Translations under genes and position numbers: made by a program
Assembly (NCBI RefSeq): GCF_032854445.1
Contig: NC_088296.1
Span: 4,613,246-4,677,245 of the forward strand
Origin: Liolophura sinensis
Taxonomy: Eukaryota; Mollusca; Polyplacophora; Chitonida; Chitonidae
Reading direction: 5' to 3'
Length of the DNA stretch: 64,000 nt
Shown here: one piece after another, positions 1-12,148 of the stretch
How positions within the stretch are numbered: position 1 is the first letter of the stretch
Layout of the letters: each line of letters begins with the position of its first letter
Notes under the pieces: model-generated
Seen by the model: the letters and a program-made list of their open reading frames with translations, nothing else
Database searches by the model: none
What the model was told of the DNA's origin: nothing

Positions 1-1298
1 CAGCCATCCACCATTAACACAGTGACAGGGATTTGTTTGTCCCCAGTGATGAAATCTCCACCATGCATACTGGAAACAGCCATCCAGCATTAACACAGTG
101 ACAGGGATTTGTTTGTCCCGCAGTGATGAAATCTCCACCGTGCATACTGGAAACAGCCATCCAGTAGTAACACTGACAGGGATTTGTTTGTCCCGCAGTG
201 ATGAAATCTCCACCATGCATACTGGAAACAGCCATCCAGCATTAACACAGTGACAGGGATTTGTTTGTCCTGCAGTGATGAAATCTCCACCATGCATACT
301 GGAAACAGCCATCCATCATTAACACAGTGACAGGGATTTGTTTGTCCTGCAGTGATGAAATCTCCACCATGCATACTGGAAACAGCCATCCAGCATTAAC
401 ACAGTGACAGGGATTTGTTGTCCCGCAGTGATGAAATCTCCACCATGCATACTGGAAACAGCCATCCAGCATTACCACAGTGACAGGGATTTGTTGTCCC
501 GCAGTGATGAAATCTCCACCGTGCATACTGGAAACAGCCATCCAGCATTAACACAGTGATAGGGATTTGTTCATCCTGCAGTGATGAAATCTCCACCGTG
601 CATACTGGAAACAGCCATCCAGCATTAACACAGTGATAGGGATTTGTTCATCCTGCAGTGATGAAATCTCCACCATGCATACTGGAAACAGCCATCCACC
701 ATTAACACAGTGACAGGGATTTGTTTGTCCCGCAGTGATGAAATCTCCACCATGCATACTGGAAACAGCCATCCAGCATTAACACAGTGACAGGGATTTG
801 TTTGTCCTGCAGTGATGAAATCTCCACCATGCATACTGGAAACAGCCATCCAGCATTAACACAGTGACAGGGATTTGTTGTCCCGCAGTGATGAAATCTC
901 CACCATGCATACTGGAAACAGCCATCCAGCATTAACACAGTGACAGGGATTTGTTGTCCCGCAGTGAGGAAATCTCCACCATGCATACTGGAAACAGCCA
1001 TCCAGCATTAACACAGTGACAGGGATTTGTCTGTCCCGCAGTGATGAAATCTCCACCATGCATACTGGAAACAGCCATCCAGCATTAACACAGTGACAGG
1101 GATTTGTTTGTCCTGCAGTGATGAAATCTCCACCATGCATACTGGAAACAGCCATCCAGCATTAACACAGTGACAGGGATTTGTTGTCCCGCAGTGATGA
1201 AATCTCCACCATGCATACTGGAAACAGCCATCCAGCATTACCACAGTGACAGGGATTTGTTGTCCCGCAGTGATGAAATCTCCACCATGCATACTGGA
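1..1298. repeat. 77-bp minisatellite, about 17 copies
   Basis: Tandem array with a 76-77 bp period running off the left edge of the window. Each unit carries CAGCCATCCAGCATTAACAC, then GATTTGTTTGTCC and CCACCATGCATACTGG. Units differ by single substitutions and by a 1-bp TTGTTTG/TTGTTG length change. Short overlapping ORFs on the minus strand repeat the same peptide in shifted frames, as expected because 77 is not a multiple of 3; I do not regard them as genes. It may lie inside a 3' intron of the TXNL1-like gene, but no exon similarity was seen in the unit. Confidence 0.95.
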
Positions 1299-2332
1299 CA
1301 TACACATGCTTATACACACGATGTAATAAAGATGTCTAGACCTCCATCAGTGTTATGTATGAAACATATATCTAGTCATCAACTTACTCAAACTTCTGCA
1401 AAGGCTCCATGTTTTCACATTGGTCAAAATCAAGAGTGTGGGGCTGATTTATGAAGATTTTTATTGTCTTTGGTCCTTTATCTGCAAAACAAATTAACAC
1501 ACAAGGCCAATATTATTGTTTAAATACAGGGTGTGTAATTTACAACACTCTATCATTGTATGTTTTCATCATTGGGACCAACACAGGGAAGGAACATACA
1601 CGTAAGCTTCAGAACTAAGGGACACAACTCTTACCAGCACCAAATCTCTCCCCCTATAGTGACAACTCAAATACCCTCAACCTCCACCTTGTCGCATACC
1701 ATAGAGCAACTCTCAGTCAGGTTCATGCACTTTCTTTCAAAGATAAAACTAAATTGGCTGGGTTGACAAATTTCCAGACATCACAAAAAAAGTATCATTT
1801 TAAAAGTGTGATGTTCTGAGAATAATGTCCTCAGAATATGCTTGAATAAGAAAAAAAAGATTGAATTACAAGTCGTGAATTTTGTAACTGACAGTAATTA
1901 ACATGCACATAGCGAATCATCGATGAAACCATCCCCTACGTGTGACAGTGCTCGACTTGTGAGCAAAACCTCAGCGCAATAAAACGATACCACGCCCAAC
2001 ACTTTAACAGTGCTTTCTCTGTCATTGGACGCCGACGCCAACACTCGCGGGTATGAGTTGACATAAAGCTGCATGGGAGTACACGGAAGTTCTTTTTGTT
2101 GTCTCCAACCAAAAAAATTACAGACTTTACAAAAATTAACATGGACGAAAAATGCAAATCTCTCAAGACCTCAATATGACACCTCAGAGTAGGGTCTACC
2201 TTTGGTGGGGCTGTCAAGTTACATACAACCAGCAGATTTTTATTGATAGTCTGTGTCACAGAGATGTCTTGTCTTGTCTTGTCTTGTACACAGTCCATCT
2301 CCTGGTTCAAGTACTTTGAGTTTTCACTTATA
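1299..2332. other. Gene-poor stretch, no supported gene
   Basis: No supported exon was seen on either strand, although the remaining PITH-domain exons of the TXNL1-like gene could have been expected here on the minus strand. Positions about 1670-1850 resemble 31650-31820 and 62973-63110 (a CATAGAGCAACT-like core, then a TTGGC...ACAAA motif), so they belong to a dispersed repeat family. A 124-codon minus-strand ORF at 1936-2310 matches nothing I know. Confidence 0.5.
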
Positions 2333-2863
2333 TGACATCTTACCCGCAGGCACTAACAGCTTTAGGGAGTGTAGTTTAACACACTGACATCTTACCCTCA
2401 GGCGCTAACAGCTGTAGGGAGTGTAGTTTGACACACTGACAACTTACCCTCGGGCGCTAACAGCTTTAGGGAGTGTAGTTTAACACACTGACATCTTACC
2501 CTCAGGCGCTAACAGCTGCAATGAGTGTAGTTTGACACACTGACATCTTACCCTCAGGCGCTAACAGCTGTAGGGAGTGTAGTTTGACACACTGACCACT
2601 TACCCTCGGGCGCTAACAGCTGTAGGGAGTGTAGTTTGACACACTGACAACTTATCCTCGGGCGCTAACAGCTGTGGGGAGTGTAGTTTGACACACTGAC
2701 AACTTACCCTCAGGCGCTAACAGCTGTAGGGAGTGTAGTTTGACACACTGACAACTTACCCTCAGGCGCTAACAGCTGTAGCGAGTGTAGTTTGACACAC
2801 TGACAACTTACCCTCAGGCGCTAACAGCTGTAGTGAGTGTAGTTTGACACACTGACAACTTAC
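2333..2863 (-). repeat. 52-bp array made from TXNL1 exon 5 end plus its splice donor
   Basis: About ten extra copies of a 52-bp unit lie immediately downstream (minus strand) of exon 5. On the minus strand each unit reads GTCAAACTACACTCCCTACA, then GCTGTTAGCGCCTGAGG|GTAAGT and about 8 more intron bases. That is the last 38 nt of the exon (encoding [13 protein letters not shown]) plus the first 14 nt of the intron. All copies keep a donor-like GTAAG or close variant. The period is not a multiple of 3. Confidence 0.9.
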
Positions 2864-2930
2864 CCTCAGGCGCTAACAGCTGTAGCGAGTGCAGTTTGAC
2901 AGCCTGGTTAAATGCCATGTGAATAATCAA
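2864..2930 (-). CDS. TXNL1: TXNL1-like exon 5, seed of the 52-bp array
   Basis: A 67-nt exon: acceptor TTTTTCAG, then 22 codons plus 1 nt reading [22 protein letters not shown], then donor G|GTAAGT. It enters in phase 0 from exon 4 (…ESDCDEQ). It aligns with the PITH segment written from memory as LLITVAFNQPVKLYSMKF in vertebrate TXNL1. Its last 38 nt and donor are the source of the adjoining array; the exon copy is the only one preceded by the AFNQ-coding part and a good acceptor. Confidence 0.88.
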
Positions 2931-5900
2931 CTGAAAAACAAAGAACGCCAATCAGGTCAATGACAGCATGTATGAACATGTATGTAGCTAGATTCAGCCA
3001 TCTATTTCACTGTTGCTTAACACTTTACTCAAGAATTATTCACTTATGCAATGGATGGAGGACTCCAAAGAGACCAGCGTAAACTACCTACGTTTCCCAC
3101 AAGTGATATACAGATATGCACACAATAATGGCGGAGGACACGTGGTCTTCACAGAAGCTAACAGTGTGCAAACGGTCATATGTAAGCGTAGTCTCATGCT
3201 GATACCAGCATGTAAGTTTTTCCAATAAGATATTAATCAAATTTTACAAAAAAAAAAAAACATCTTAAGTGGTACAATTATGTAGATGAATCAATTAGTA
3301 TCAAGCAAATTGTGTGACTTGAAAGAAAGGTAAATTTCATGTGAAATACAATAATACAAGTACCTGCCTATGTGACCAATTTTTGATCAAGTAAATACAA
3401 TAATACAAGTACTTGCCTATGTGACCAATTTTTGATCAAGTAAATACAATAATACAAGTACTTGCCTGTGCGACCAATTTTTGATCAAGTAAATACAATA
3501 ATACAAGTACCTGCCTATGTGACCAATTTTTGATCAAGTAAATACAATAATACAAGTACTTGCCTATGTGATCAATTTTTGATCAAGTAAATACAATAAT
3601 ACAAGTACTTGCCTATGTGACCAATTTTGAACAGGTAATTTTATATCTTCATTCATCATGTCTGACTCAAGGTAACTAATACAGTGTACCTGCTAATCTG
3701 ACCAATTTTTCCTCAAGTCGGCTGATATCAGCTAATTTGACCAACTTTTATTCATGTACAGAATGTAGATCAACACTTGCTATTCTGGCCACCTTTTATT
3801 TAGGTAAACTTGATATCAGTCAAGTTAGTTTTTGCCCAGGTAGAGCTGAATCAGTATAGGCTATAAAATTGATTACTCATTTAAGTGAGTGAGTGAGTGA
3901 GTGCTTGGGGTTTAAGGTCGTACTCAACAATTTTTCAGTCATATGACAACGAAGTAATCCTTAGGGTGCATGTACGTGTAATGTGCCTCCTTGTTGCAGG
4001 ACTGATTTCCACCGCTCTTTTATTTAGTGCTGCTTCACTGAGACGACTTACGGAGGGCAAGTAAGCCGCACAGCCCGAGCCATTATATTGATACGGGTCA
4101 ACCAGTCGTTGCACTATCCCCTTCAAGCTGAACGCCAAGCGAGGAAGTTACAACTTCCTCTTTTAAAGTCTTAGGTGTGACTCGATCAAGGATTGATCCT
4201 GGATCTACCGGTCCTGAAGCGGACGCTCTACCAACTGTGCTGTCTGGGCCGGTATTTAGTTTCCTTTTTTTTTCACATGGTTAGTCCTTCTAATGAACAA
4301 CATATTCATATCTTTACTTTTCAAAAAAAAAAAACAAAAAAAAAACAGTAGGGATATGAAACTCTCTGCTTTCAGCACCACCAATATCTGTCCTAAAACT
4401 TAGATGTATTAAGGTATGATGATTTTGTGCATTTAAAAAAGAATGATAAAAGAATTAGGAAAGTTTTTAGCTGCGTGCCTGCACAGACTCGAGTATACAG
4501 TCATGATAATGCAATGTTGTACATGGCGTCTTTCGTCACATCCTGTCTTGTTGCATGACATAGGAATCTCCAATGGTTAAGTAGGCTAAAATTATATTAC
4601 ATGTATGATATCTCACTAAGCATGGATTGGAACGCTGTAAAACAAAGCGTGTCTTTTTTTTGACGTCATGGCATCTGAGTGTGAAATATCAAAATGTAAT
4701 AAACATAGCGATATCTAACTGAGAGAAATATCACTTTTATCAGTGAAGGAAATTCTGACATTTCACCTGTATATAAGTAATAAATCTGATCGTTAATGAA
4801 CCCACCTGCTCGTCACAATCTGATTCCAGGTACCCACCCTTCTGAGTGATCGCATGAGTGAACGGGTGATCGTCAGATTCATTCAGACACTCACAGCCTG
4901 ACTTGTTCAGAAAACTATTCAAATCTCCCTACAATGATAGAGAGAATGAGTGTTATAATCAGTCACATATGAATCCAATTCTGCTTAAAAGGAGAAGAAA
5001 ATATAAAAAAATGATGCCAAATTTAGATGAAAGAGTGTGAAATCTTATTTGCAAGCAATGGTCTTTAATATTTTTTCAATTTTACTGAAAGTATTTCTGT
5101 GTTGAAGGTCTTTAGGACCACATATTGTCCTTACATTATAACCTTGTAAATAAAGATGTGATGCATGTCTAATAAATGTATTTGAATGTAAATTTGTTAT
5201 TTATATCCAAAGAGTAAGACATACGTTTAATACTAATTATGATAATATTTATGAATAAATCAAAAATATAAATATGATCAAAATCCAGGTTGAATACATT
5301 TGTTAGCTGAAAAGGCCAAATTGCAGTGCAAATATACATGTATTTAATAAAGCTGAGTTACATTCTCATTTAAAACATTATTATGCTAAACCGATATATA
5401 CCACAAGGTGGTCCCAAATACCCATTATATAAAAACTATTTTCAAGAGTCTTACTCTCTCTAATCAAAAATTGAAAAAATATTAAATACTGCATTTACCA
5501 CTATTCACATTATTTCATCTGAACTTTATGTTTTTGTAATGTTTTCTCCACATTTAAAAAACAAACAACAACACTAGTCTAAATGTATGTATATATCAGC
5601 ATGTCATCAGTTTTATCCAATCAGATGTGAGTTTTTTCTATAACAAGTGGAGGCATTTTTTTCTGCTTATGTCACCCTAACCAGACATGACACCAGGCAC
5701 AGGCTTAGCCAGTACATGCATACTGACACTTGGCCTTCAAAAAATATTGAAATATTCAATTTGACTAAACTTTGGATTGATACTGAATTGTTTACTGTTT
5801 ATCGCCATTTTGGAGAACTTTGTTTCCGTTTTGTTTTTTTTCCAAAACGATACATATAATGGTTAGAGGAAAACGGAGTGCCTGAGGTAAACCACTGATC

Positions 5901-8602
5901 GTTGACATGTTCCGAACAAAATTTTGCATGTGAAGTAGAGATGGGTAAGAGTTAAGCAATCTTAAATGAACATAATACTACACAAAGGGAACATGAGTGT
6001 CATCAACTGCTCATTGTCACCAAAGGTGCACCCACGGAAGTGGAAGCAGACTTCTGACTGAAAACAACCAAAAACAACATGGAACTTAAATTACGCTACC
6101 ACACGAGCGTCATGCTACTTTGGTTGTTGACTTACGTGTCCTTTGACAGGTGCGTCTCCCTGTACACCATCCTCTCCCTCATAATGCTGCTTAATCTTAG
6201 CCTCCAGGCTCGCAGGGTCCGCCCCCTGTAAGCTGTCCACTTTGGTCATGTTTTTGTAGAACAGGAAAGTTGGCATGGCTCGGACATCTCGGCTGTGAGC
6301 TACATCCTGGCAAAAATGAATCAATATTTCACCTATAATCGCAGCAATAAGTATAATGTCACACCATGTGGGGTTTTTTCTTCCATCTCCCTAGATCAAA
6401 GTTTTCTGGATCAAAATCTGATTTCTCCCTTACTGCACTGTTTTTACACACTGGGAATACAGCACCCCTACAATATGCTGAACGGACTTGGCTGTGAGAG
6501 CAGGTTTCCAATCGCCTTCTTGTCATTTAAGATGAGCAGGAGAGAAAAATGAAATGGTTCAACAGACTGACACAGAAATGTACGCTTGGGGTTTTACATC
6601 ATACTTTTCAGTGATACAACAACAAGGAGCCTTTCAGTGTGAGTTCATACACTGTGTTTTTTTGTGGCAGGGCGAGTCCATGCTGCCAAAGGGATACTGC
6701 AACTGAAGTACCATGCCACAAACATCAGACATGACACCTACACCCAGTCATGTCACACTGATAATGGGCCAACCAGTCATGTTTCGTTGCTCTAACATCC
6801 CCCTAGTTAGCACCTGTCATATTTTCTGAATAAACAAAGACTTACCGGCGTCTGGTCTACATCCACCTTGAGGAATACAGCATTTGGGTAGGTGCGACTG
6901 AACTGCTCAAAGCTTGGAGCTATCCTCTGGCATGGCCCACACCTGTAACAGAGGAGCGGTTCTCATTTACACGATGTCAAGTGAAATTCCACAACTTTTT
7001 CATGACAAGAGATGTAGATGATATCTACATGTATATTCCCTAAAATCAAAGTTAAGGGAATTCATCTGGATCTCAAAAAAGCTTTTAAAAAAAAAAAAAA
7101 GAAAAAGAGTTTATGGTTATTTAAGTGATCTGCAAGGTACATACAGAGAAGTCAAATGCTGCATGTTCCTGTCCATACTCACTTGTGACAAAAAAAAAAC
7201 AAAAACAAAAAAAACAGAGAAGCTGCAAATGTCAAGTACAGAGTGTCAATCTGAAATGCTCTTGCTTTACTAGCAACTTTACCTCAAACTTCAAAGGTTT
7301 CTGGATGTTAACTTGACCATGGCTAGCCCTGGATGACAAAGTTTGTTTTTCGTATATTTGTTCTGGTGCTGACATAATCATGGCTGAGTCCCATTCACCC
7401 TGGTAAGAAGCTTTATAAAGTGTTGTGAGCAGCTTGGTTTTATGATGCTGCATGTTTGTGATAGAGGATATGATGTCAATTCACTGAAGAATTTGCTTCT
7501 CAAACTAAACATCTGAGAAGAGGGTCAATGACACTGGGCTGCAACATTAACTTAACTCCCACAGAGCCCATATGTACTTGAACTCCACTTCTAGGTCTTT
7601 CAGCACACATTCACATATCATAGAACACAATACTCATTGCTATTTTAAAATTCTGATATTCATCAAGTCCATCCCTGTCTCTCACAAAATTCACCACACA
7701 TTTCCGAACGCCAACTCAATGGAACTGCTCTTAAAGATGTCTGTGCTTGTGCCACCAAAACGCACCTGCACTTTACAAACAAGCTTTTTTTAAAGTTCTT
7801 CTGGGCTGTATTGTGAAGCCTGATGTTGTATCTACAGACTGCAATGAACATGTCATAGTTTTCAAGACGTTTTCAATGTTTCTCGGTTACATCCAATGTA
7901 TTTATTTATTTATTTGATTGCTTTTTTATGCCGTACTCGAGAATATTTCACCTGTAAGACGGTGGCAAGCATTATCGTGGAAGGAAACCGAGCAAAGCCC
8001 GGGGAAAATCCACAACCATCTGCTGGTTGCTGTCAGACATTCCCACATACAGCTGGAAAGGAAGCCAGCATGAGCTGGACTTGAACTCACAGCGACCGCA
8101 CGGTTCACATTTCAGAAACCACAACAAGCTCTTCAAAACCTTCCAAATTTTTGCAGTTAATGTGACCACAAGCGAATAAATTAGTTTAGCGGGTGAGATT
8201 AGTAAATCTGGAAGACAATATTCAAGATTCAACTGCACAATGACAAAGAAATAAGCACGTGAGTTGAGTTTGTTTGCCATAAGTGTGAAGGAAGTGAGAG
8301 TTTGGAATTCTGTACTGTGTGTTCTTAATGAACTTACTGAACAGACATATCGCATCCGACCTGGAAAATTATCATACACTAGACGTAGCAAAATGACCTA
8401 CTGAAAGCAAACACATAAGTCTGAAGCAGCCTCAGTTAAGTATTACAACTGCTTCTTAATGTGACGTAGTTGAGATCAATGGCGTTGTTGTTGTTTACCA
8501 TGACGCGAAGAAATCCACCACCACAAGTTTAGCCCCTGCGTTTGCGAGTTCTGTTTGAAACTGCCCCTCGTCAGCGACGACCAGGACTCTATGTGATGCC
8601 AT
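2864..8602 (-). CDS. TXNL1: Thioredoxin-like protein 1 (TXNL1-like), 5' exons, partial
   Basis: Family knowledge: TXNL1 is a cytosolic/nuclear redox protein with an N-terminal thioredoxin domain and a C-terminal PITH domain that docks on the proteasome 19S lid. Exons seen (minus strand): 8499-8602, 6846-6942, 6136-6306, 4806-4928, 2864-2930. All have AG/GT borders and compatible phases and give 187 residues. The start ATG at 8602 opens [14 protein letters not shown]. The active site WCGPC is rebuilt across intron 1 at residues 35-39, followed by [22 protein letters not shown] and the MPTFLFYKN strand typical of this family. From about residue 125, [18 protein letters not shown] and [16 protein letters not shown] match the start of the PITH domain. 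Human TXNL1 has 289 residues, so about 100 C-terminal residues are missing; their exons are not seen and may lie left of the window. The intron after exon 5 starts with a donor-containing minisatellite. Confidence 0.93.
3344..3638. repeat. 49-bp tandem repeat, 6 copies
   Basis: Unit contains AAATACAATAATACAAGTAC, TTGCCTATGTGACC and TTTTTGATCAAGT. Six near-identical copies sit in the intron between TXNL1-like exons 4 and 5. Diverged relatives of the GACCAATTTTT motif continue to about 3780, so the array decays rather than ends sharply. Confidence 0.93.
3884..4253 (-). mobile_element. tRNA-derived SINE, family A, full length
   Basis: Read on the minus strand it starts with a tRNA-like head (CCCAGACAGCACAGTTGGTA with an A-box-like GTTGGTAGAGCG, then a B-box-like GGATCAATCC), followed by a body with TTGACCCGTATCAATATAAT and a tail CATATGACTGAAAAATTGTT ending in CACTCACTCACTCAC. 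Relatives lie at 12871-13182, 43649-44003 and 53579-53868. The ORF inside it is an accidental reading of the SINE. Confidence 0.88.
4254..4805. other. Intron 4 remainder, no feature seen
   Basis: AT-rich intron sequence of the TXNL1-like gene with A-runs at about 4323-4347. Nothing recognisable on either strand. Confidence 0.5.
4929..6135. other. Intron 3 of TXNL1-like gene
   Basis: AT-rich intronic sequence. Fragments at about 5660-5710 (CCAGACATGACACCAGGCAC) and 5840-5915 resemble the dispersed families C and D described elsewhere in the window. No exon-like signal. Confidence 0.5.
6585..6800 (-). mobile_element. Dispersed SINE-like element, family C
   Basis: Shares GTGGCAGGGCGAGTCCATGC, TGCCAAAG, ACATCAGACATGACACC and GGGCCAACCAGTCATGTTTC with 44950-45185 (same strand) and with the reverse complement of 37915-38140 and 54130-54325. 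The CATATGAC-type tail is shared with family A, so C may be a relative with another body. Sits in intron 2 of the TXNL1-like gene. Confidence 0.7.
6943..8498. other. Intron 1 of TXNL1-like gene
   Basis: Contains A-rich runs (about 7089-7105 and 7190-7215) and a truncated SINE B at 7896-8103. No coding exon seen; the short ORFs here are unsupported. Confidence 0.5.
7896..8103 (-). mobile_element. SINE family B, truncated in the head
   Basis: Begins with TATTTATTTATTTGATTG tail, then CCGTACTCGAGAATATTTCAC and runs through GGAAGCCAGCATGAGCTGGA to ACAGCGACCGCA, losing the tRNA-like head. Family B is the commonest interspersed repeat in the window; its full-length form is at 9838-10099. Confidence 0.88.
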
Positions 8603-9560
8603 TCTGCCGCTGGTATTGCCTTTCTGGATAAGATCGACGTAAATCCGAACACACTGGCTATTTTAAGTCGGTATTATTTATCAACATGTATTCAAAACCC
8701 GTATGTCACGCTTACCGGAAGTGACGTCGTCATAACTACTCAAACTGATGACGTCTTATCTGTAAACACAGGAAAGGTAGTGTCATCAATATATGTAACC
8801 ATTGAGTGGTCCAATACCTGGAGCCTTGTTACCTCCCCTCTCATAAAAAGCCATTGAAAAAAACTGAAAAAAAAAAGATATTGTGTTAATAGTATATCAT
8901 TTTTAATGACTTAATATGAAAGATCATTAAAACAAGGCGTTTAAACTACTGTAATTTGATTCTTTAAGCTATCAAAACAACCAGAATATAAATTTCTGTA
9001 AGGAAATGACAGGACGTCATGTTGATTAGTTTGGCTTCATATCTATTGGTTCATAGGACCTTCATGGCGTACATTTATAGCAAGTACCTTAACGGGAGTA
9101 AACATTAAAATAATTAGCCGACTGTAATTAAGCTTTCATTTGAACAAGTTTAGGATAGGTGATTGTGACAATTGAACTTAAGCATACACAAGTTCAGATG
9201 ATTGGCAAGATATGTGGTAAGTTTCATCAAAATCGGCATGCTAGTTTGAACAAAATCTGAATGCATGGAAAGCACTGTTACGAAAAGTTCTAAATTGGGG
9301 CAATTAATAAAATAATTACTCGATTGCTATTAAACTAAAACATGCACAAGTTCAGGTGATAGGCAAGGTGTGTGGTAAGATTCATAGAAATCGATGCTGT
9401 AGTTTGGGAGGAGATGCAAGGACAAAATCGTGTCTACAACCAGACAGACGGACAGACAGCGTCATTCTAGTTTACCCCCCCCCCCCTCCCTATTTCCCTC
9501 ACAAATTTCGTTTAGCTGGGTATATGAAAAACGTACCTGTATACCCTAAATCTTCAACCT
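8603..9560. other. Upstream region of TXNL1-like gene and dispersed repeat
   Basis: Positions 8603-8760 must hold the TXNL1-like promoter and 5'UTR, but no TATA box or initiator can be picked out. From about 9110 to 9480 there are two related segments sharing ACAAGTTCAG(A/G)TGAT, GGCAAG and GTGGTAAG, the second ending in CAGACAGACGGACAGACAGC and a C-run at 9475-9486. This looks like the tail of an interspersed repeat. Confidence 0.45.
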
Positions 9561-9725
9561 TTTATTTACTTACTTATTTTCATTGGTGTTTAATGCTGTA
9601 CTCAAGACTATTTCTCCTCTTCCCGGGAAGAGTCTACAACGCAAATAAAACCCACGATATTCACATCACCGCATTGGTGAGAGGCCATTGCGTTAGCAGG
9701 CCAACCACTCAGCCACACAGGGCCC
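9560..9725 (-). mobile_element. SINE family B, internally deleted
   Basis: Tail TATTTACTTACTTATTTTCA and ACTCAAGACTATTTCTC are joined almost directly to the head part GCATTGGTGAGAGGCC...GCCACACAGGGCC; most of the body is missing. Confidence 0.65.
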
Positions 9726-9837
9726 TGCGAATGAAATCAGTATCAAAATCGCGTATACCATGGTAGGTTTTGAGTTGTCGATAAACAAAATATGTATCTT
9801 AGTTGAGATTTGATCACAGCTGTTCATATGTGCAAGG

Positions 9838-10099
9838 AGCCTCCGTGGCTCAGTTGGTTAGCGCGCTAGCGCAGCGTAATGACTCAGGAGTCTCTCACCA
9901 ATGCGGTCGCTGTGAGTTCAAGTCCAGCTCATGCTGGATTTCTCTCCGGCCGTATGTGGGAAGGCCTGTCAGCTACCTGCGGATGGTCGTGGGTTTCCCC
10001 CGGGTTCTGCCCGGTTTCCACCTACCATAATGCTGGCCGCCGTCGTATAAGTGAAATATTCTTGAGTACGGCGTAAAACACCAATCAAAAAAAAAAAAA
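9838..10099 (+). mobile_element. SINE family B, full-length reference copy
   Basis: Complete element: tRNA-like head (GCCTCCGTGGCTCAGTTGGT, A-box-like; B-box-like GAGTTCAAGTCC), body with CCGTATGTGGGAAGGCCTGT, GGATGGTCGTGGGTTTCCCC, CCATAATGCTGGCCGCCGTC, GTATAAGTGAAATATTCTTG, then an A-tail (about 18 A). The tail and promoter boxes show Pol III-type retroposition. At least 20 other copies or fragments lie in this window. Confidence 0.93.
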
Positions 10100-11690
10100 A
10101 AAAAATCGTATGTGCAAAGTGACAATCTAATTCATCAGGACGAACATTCTGTCCCTAGCCCCAAATTCAGCATAATTAGACATAGTTATGAAGCAGAGTA
10201 CCATAGACACTCAGTCCATACTTACTCACAAGAGAATTATACTCATTGAAAAACTTAAGGAACTTGGAATGAAGGCGTATGATGGAATAACCTTGACGTA
10301 CTAGTTTCTGCAGTAATTGTGATCTTAATTGAAATCGTCACATAACACACAGGATCTAACATTTGCTACAAGGCCAGATAGCCTATTTAAACGCCAGATA
10401 CAGATCCCTTCGGTATGTTGCTACCAAATTAAGGCCAACTTACAATGTAATAATTGAAACTATCCATCTTGTCGTAATGTTTGCGTGACAAGAAGCCGTT
10501 CTGATCTTTGTAGTCTAGATAAAATGTACCATTTGGATCTGAAGTTTCCTTTAAATCAAGTAAATATGGCAATATATCTTTGAAAAGCCTTTGCTATTTA
10601 TTGTCGACCACTTGTTACACGATTTCAGTCGTGTAGAATCGATTTGGATTCTAATTTAATTCATTTGCCCAGAACACTCCATGCTCTTTTCCAACATCAC
10701 TGAAAGCTGCTGGCTGCTTTCTCTGTCACAAATCCGTCCTAATCTTGTGCTTTGTATACTTTTTTAATTCTTTGGTCGTTTGTGTTCTGACGCCTATATA
10801 GACCCATCCCCATAATGTGGACGGTATACGTAGCGGTCATCATCAGAGTCCCTTGCCATGCTTAGAGAGGTCAGCATTTCGAAAGCAATGTCCTTTTTTT
10901 TTTATTTATGAACCAAGATTCCCAGATATAAACTCTCTTCGTACCCATTCGAGTCGAATCGATCCCAATTTGTTTCCAGAGGATCCACCTCTCCTAACGA
11001 GATCCACGTGTCACTTGGTTTGCTCTTTGCCCAGATCTAGTTGGGACACTACTAACTTCCCATCAAATCCCGGGAAGGTACGCGCTGGCTGTTTCACAGA
11101 TAAACTGTTGACAAAGAAATCCAATATCTATAGTACCATTATCTTTGAAACAAAACAAAAAAAAATCAAAAAAAAAAAATCAAAAGTTAAAAAAGCAAAA
11201 AGGGATTAAAAAAATCAAATAAAATCCCAACGTCCCGCTAATTAGACGAAAATTTGGAACAGCCAGCATGTACCTTACTGGGATTAGGTGGAAGTTCGAA
11301 ATCAAAACATGGCGGAAGTTGGTTCGACTTGTTTGATTCAAAAGTTTAAACCGTTGCATTACTGTTGAAAGGTGCATGTTTACCAATAATGGCGTTGGAA
11401 TACCTACGCTACGGACGACTTAAGAAATCGATACGTATTAAGAACATGGACAAGTTTGAGCTGTTATTTTCAGTTAAGATTTCTCTTGTGAAGTTAGCTT
11501 ACATCGAAATAGGGGGCTACGTTAATATGTATGTATGTATGTATATTGGGGTTTTCCGCAGTACTAAGTAATTTTTTCAGCCACATGACGAAGATGCATA
11601 GATGTCTATACATATACTTATAACATTCAGTACTTAGGTCAACACAAAGTCGAATGTCATAACAGTATGATAATTTTTTATGTATAAAAA
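10100..11690. other. Gene-free stretch
   Basis: No supported gene or known repeat. The 130-codon ORF at 10817-11209 ends in a lysine-rich low-complexity run from an A-rich tract (11157-11215) and looks accidental. A short TATG microsatellite lies at about 11527-11543. Confidence 0.45.
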
Positions 11691-12148
11691 TCCCCTAAAT
11701 ATGTCCCCTGATATTAGTATATATAAAAATCCCCTAAATAAATACCCCTTGATTTTAGTATATATAAAAATCCCCTAAATAAATACCCCCTGATTTTAGC
11801 GTATATGAAAATCACCTAAATATATACTCCCTGAATTTAATATATATAAAAATCCCCTAAATATATACCCGCTGATTTTAGTATATATAAAAATCCCCTA
11901 AATATATACCCGCTGATTTTAGTATATATAAAAACCCCCTAAATATATATCCCCTGATTTTAGTATATATAAAAATCCCCTAAATATATACTCGCTGATT
12001 TTAATATATATAAAAATCCCCTAAATATATACCCGCGGATTTTAATATATATAAAAATCCCCTAAATATATACCCGCTGGTTTTAGTATATATAAAAATC
12101 CCCTAAATATATATCCCCTGATTTTAGTATATATAAAAATCCCCCAAC
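11690..12148. repeat. 41-bp AT-rich minisatellite, about 11 copies
   Basis: Unit: TATATATAAAAATCCCCTAA, then ATATATACCC(C/G)CTGATTTTA. The first copies have a slightly different length, the later ones a near constant 41 bp. Confidence 0.92.

Noticed and set aside
1936-2310. 124-codon minus-strand ORF as the missing TXNL1 3' exon
   Set aside because: No similarity to the expected PITH-domain residues, no splice sites in the proper phase.
3935-4138. ORF inside SINE A reading [12 protein letters not shown] and so on
   Set aside because: The same peptide recurs in every family A copy with varying frames and stops; it is a tRNA-derived SINE, not a gene.
9838-9915. Possible true tRNA gene (A-box and B-box like)
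   Set aside because: It is the head of a SINE B; it lacks a full cloverleaf and continues into the repeated SINE body.
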